Assembly (NCBI GenBank): GCA_947456845.1
Contig: CANGUJ010000054.1
Span: forward strand, 1 to 13,726
Reading direction: 5' to 3'
Origin: Burkholderiales bacterium
Lineage (GTDB): Bacteria > Pseudomonadota > Gammaproteobacteria > Burkholderiales > JAEUOS01
Length of the DNA: 13,726 bases
The notes under the pieces are model-generated. The model saw only the letters and a program-made list of their open reading frames with translations. It ran no database searches and had not been told where the DNA came from. The position numbers and the translations under genes were made by a program. Positions within the stretch are counted from its first letter, which is position 1. The number at the start of each line of letters is the position of its first letter. This document shows positions 12,093 through 13,726 of the stretch, in pieces.

Positions 12093-13726
12093 ATGAAAAG
12101 AATGTTGTTCAATGCGACGCATGCAGAGGAACTGCGCGTCGCCATCGTGGATGGCCAGAAGCTGATCGACCTGGACATCGAAATCGCCGGCCAGGAGCAG
12201 CGTAAGAGCAATATCTACAAGGGCGTCATCACCCGCATCGAGCCGTCGCTCGAAGCGTGTTTCGTCGACTATGGCGTAGACCGCCACGGTTTCCTGCCTT
12301 TCAAGGAAATCTCCCGCACCTACTTTCGCGAGGGCGTCAACGTCCGCGACGCCACCATCAAGGAGGCGCTACGCGAAGGCCAGGAACTGCTGGTCCAGGT
12401 TGAAAAGGACGAGCGCGGCAACAAGGGGGCCGCGCTCACGACCTTCATCTCGCTGGCCGGCCGCTACCTGGTGGTCATGCCCAACAACCCGCGCGGTGGC
12501 GGCGTATCGCGCCGCGTCGAAGGCGATGACAGGCAGGAACTCAAGGAAGTCATGGACCAGCTGCAGTACCCGGAAGGCATGAGCCTGATCGCGCGTACTG
12601 CCGGCATCGGCCGCGAAGCCAACGAACTGCAGTGGGACCTGAACTACCTCCTGAAGCTGTGGGACGCGATCAAAAGCGCGGCCGACTCGCTCAAGGGCGC
12701 GAACCTCATCTACCTCGAGTCGAGCCTGGTCATACGCGCCATCCGCGACTACTTTTCGCCGGACATCGGCGAGATCCTGATCGACACCGACGACATCTAC
12801 GAGCAGGCCAAGACCTTCATGTCGCTGGTCATGCCCGACACCGAGAGCCGGGTCAAGCGCTATCGGGATGACGTGCCGCTGTTTTCGCGCTTCCAGATAG
12901 AGCACCAGATCGAGTCGGCTTATTCGCGCACCGTGCAACTGCCCTCAGGCGGCGCCATCGTGATCGACCATACCGAGGCGCTGGTGGCTATCGACGTCAA
13001 CTCCGCGCGCTCGACCCGCGGCACCGACATCGAGGAGACCGCCTTCCGCACCAACATGGAAGCGGCGGAAGAAGCTGCGCGCCAGCTGCGCCTGCGCGAC
13101 ATGGGCGGCCTGATCGTTATCGACTTCATCGACATGGAGTCGGCACGCAATCAGCGCGACGTCGAGCAGAGACTCAAGGACGCAATGAAGCCCGATCGCG
13201 CACGCGTCCAGATGGGCAAGATTTCGCGCTTCGGCCTGATGGAACTGTCGCGCCAGCGCCTGCGTCCGGCGCTCGCCGAAGCCAGCCATACCGTGTGCCC
13301 GCGCTGCAACGGCACCGGGCATATCCGCGACACCGAGTCCTCGGCGCTGCATATCCTGCGCATGATCCAGGAGGAGGCGATGAAGGACAACACCGCCACC
13401 GTGCGCGCGCAGGTGCCGGTCGATGTCGCCACCTTCCTGTTGAACGAAAAGCGTCTTGAGATCAACCGCATCGAGGCGCGCCAGCGTGTCAACGTCCTGC
13501 TGATCCCCAACATCCATCTGGAGACGCCTCACCACAAGATCGAGCGCCTGCGCTTCGACGACCAGACCGATACCAGCAAGCCGAGTTTCGAGCAGGCGGA
13601 TGCGCCGGATACCGAAGGCTACAAGCGCAAGGAACCGGGGACGCAGGTCAAGAAACCGGAACCCGCCGTCAAGGGCATCACGCCGGAGGCGCCCGCCCCG
13701 ATGCGCGCGGCCGAACCGGAAGCCCC
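12093..13726 (+). CDS. rne: Ribonuclease E, catalytic half and start of C-terminal region (3'-truncated by window edge)
   Basis: Essential endoribonuclease that cleaves single-stranded A/U-rich RNA, matures rRNA and tRNA and starts mRNA decay. 544 residues are visible with no stop before the edge. The S1 domain is at about 37-120. The catalytic metal residues are D301 (AIDVNS, with N303) and D344 (VIDFIDM), and the zinc-link is CPRC (402-405). These correspond to D303, D346 and C404/C407 of E. coli with a constant offset of two. RTAGIGR (168-174) belongs to the 5'-sensor region. From about residue 490 the sequence becomes Lys/Pro/Glu-rich and low in complexity, the start of the unstructured scaffold region. 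This supports RNase E over the shorter RNase G. The ATG has an AGGAG ribosome site 6 nt upstream and a long leader. Confidence 0.96.
   Translation, partial: MKRMLFNATHAEELRVAIVDGQKLIDLDIEIAGQEQRKSNIYKGVITRIEPSLEACFVDYGVDRHGFLPFKEISRTYFREGVNVRDATIKEALREGQELLVQVEKDERGNKGAALTTFISLAGRYLVVMPNNPRGGGVSRRVEGDDRQELKEVMDQLQYPEGMSLIARTAGIGREANELQWDLNYLLKLWDAIKSAADSLKGANLIYLESSLVIRAIRDYFSPDIGEILIDTDDIYEQAKTFMSLVMPDTESRVKRYRDDVPLFSRFQIEHQIESAYSRTVQLPSGGAIVIDHTEALVAIDVNSARSTRGTDIEETAFRTNMEAAEEAARQLRLRDMGGLIVIDFIDMESARNQRDVEQRLKDAMKPDRARVQMGKISRFGLMELSRQRLRPALAEASHTVCPRCNGTGHIRDTESSALHILRMIQEEAMKDNTATVRAQVPVDVATFLLNEKRLEINRIEARQRVNVLLIPNIHLETPHHKIERLRFDDQTDTSKPSFEQADAPDTEGYKRKEPGTQVKKPEPAVKGITPEAPAPMRAAEPEA

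Noticed and set aside
11915..12205. Possible upstream ORF with a hydrophobic start (MSLLFSMVFAF) in the rne leader
   Set aside because: No ribosome-binding site, and it runs out of frame into rne; the hydrophobic run looks like chance.
1..13726. CRISPR array, tRNA, transposase or phage defence island
   Set aside because: No regularly spaced repeats, no cloverleaf pattern, and no transposase, integrase or known defence domains were seen on either strand.

Overview
The window is high-GC chromosomal DNA, most likely from a betaproteobacterium. This is inferred from gene content and order: an rne gene divergent from an rluC-HAD phosphatase-Rieske-sppA operon, a PhaZ1-type intracellular PHB depolymerase with a cysteine nucleophile, and a bcp-PhoH pair. 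Genus cannot be assigned by eye. I see no insertion sequence, phage gene, tRNA, rRNA or CRISPR array.

Positions 1-3804 (+ strand) hold the 3' part of an Arn-type operon for making lipid-linked 4-amino-4-deoxy-L-arabinose (L-Ara4N): arnC (5' end outside the window), a stand-alone formyltransferase, a stand-alone UDP-glucuronate decarboxylase/dehydrogenase and arnD. The two activities fused in enterobacterial ArnA are separate genes here. Expected partners (arnB aminotransferase, arnT transferase) are not in the window. Positions 3865-5969 (+) hold a Bcp/PrxQ peroxiredoxin, a textbook intrinsic terminator, and a TTG-initiated PIN-PhoH ATPase.

Positions 5987-6442 (-) encode a 151-residue protein I cannot assign, convergent with phoH. 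It is separated by a 303-bp regulatory interval from phaZ (6746-7975, +), whose likely promoter is overlapped by an array of inverted GTAAC pentamers that looks like a repressor operator. Just downstream of phaZ, on the same strand, lies a small SET-domain protein with a complete post-SET cysteine cluster, a fold unusual in bacteria.

Positions 8604-11564 (-) form a tight four-gene operon in transcription order rluC, HAD phosphatase, Rieske ferredoxin, sppA, with overlaps of 4 and 22 nt and a 2-nt gap. Divergent from it, rne (RNase E, start 12093) runs off the right edge after its catalytic half. A TATAAT-type promoter for rne overlaps the rluC start codon, implying a leader of about 510 nt with several hairpins, one overlapping the Shine-Dalgarno sequence. 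RluC modifies 23S rRNA in the families known, RNase E processes rRNA and mRNA, and PIN-PhoH proteins act on RNA, so the window carries three RNA-metabolism genes alongside envelope modification and carbon-storage turnover.

Nothing here is clearly a new system. The best leads are the phaZ-SET pair with its operator, the unassigned 151-residue protein, the terminator immediately before phoH, and the rne leader.
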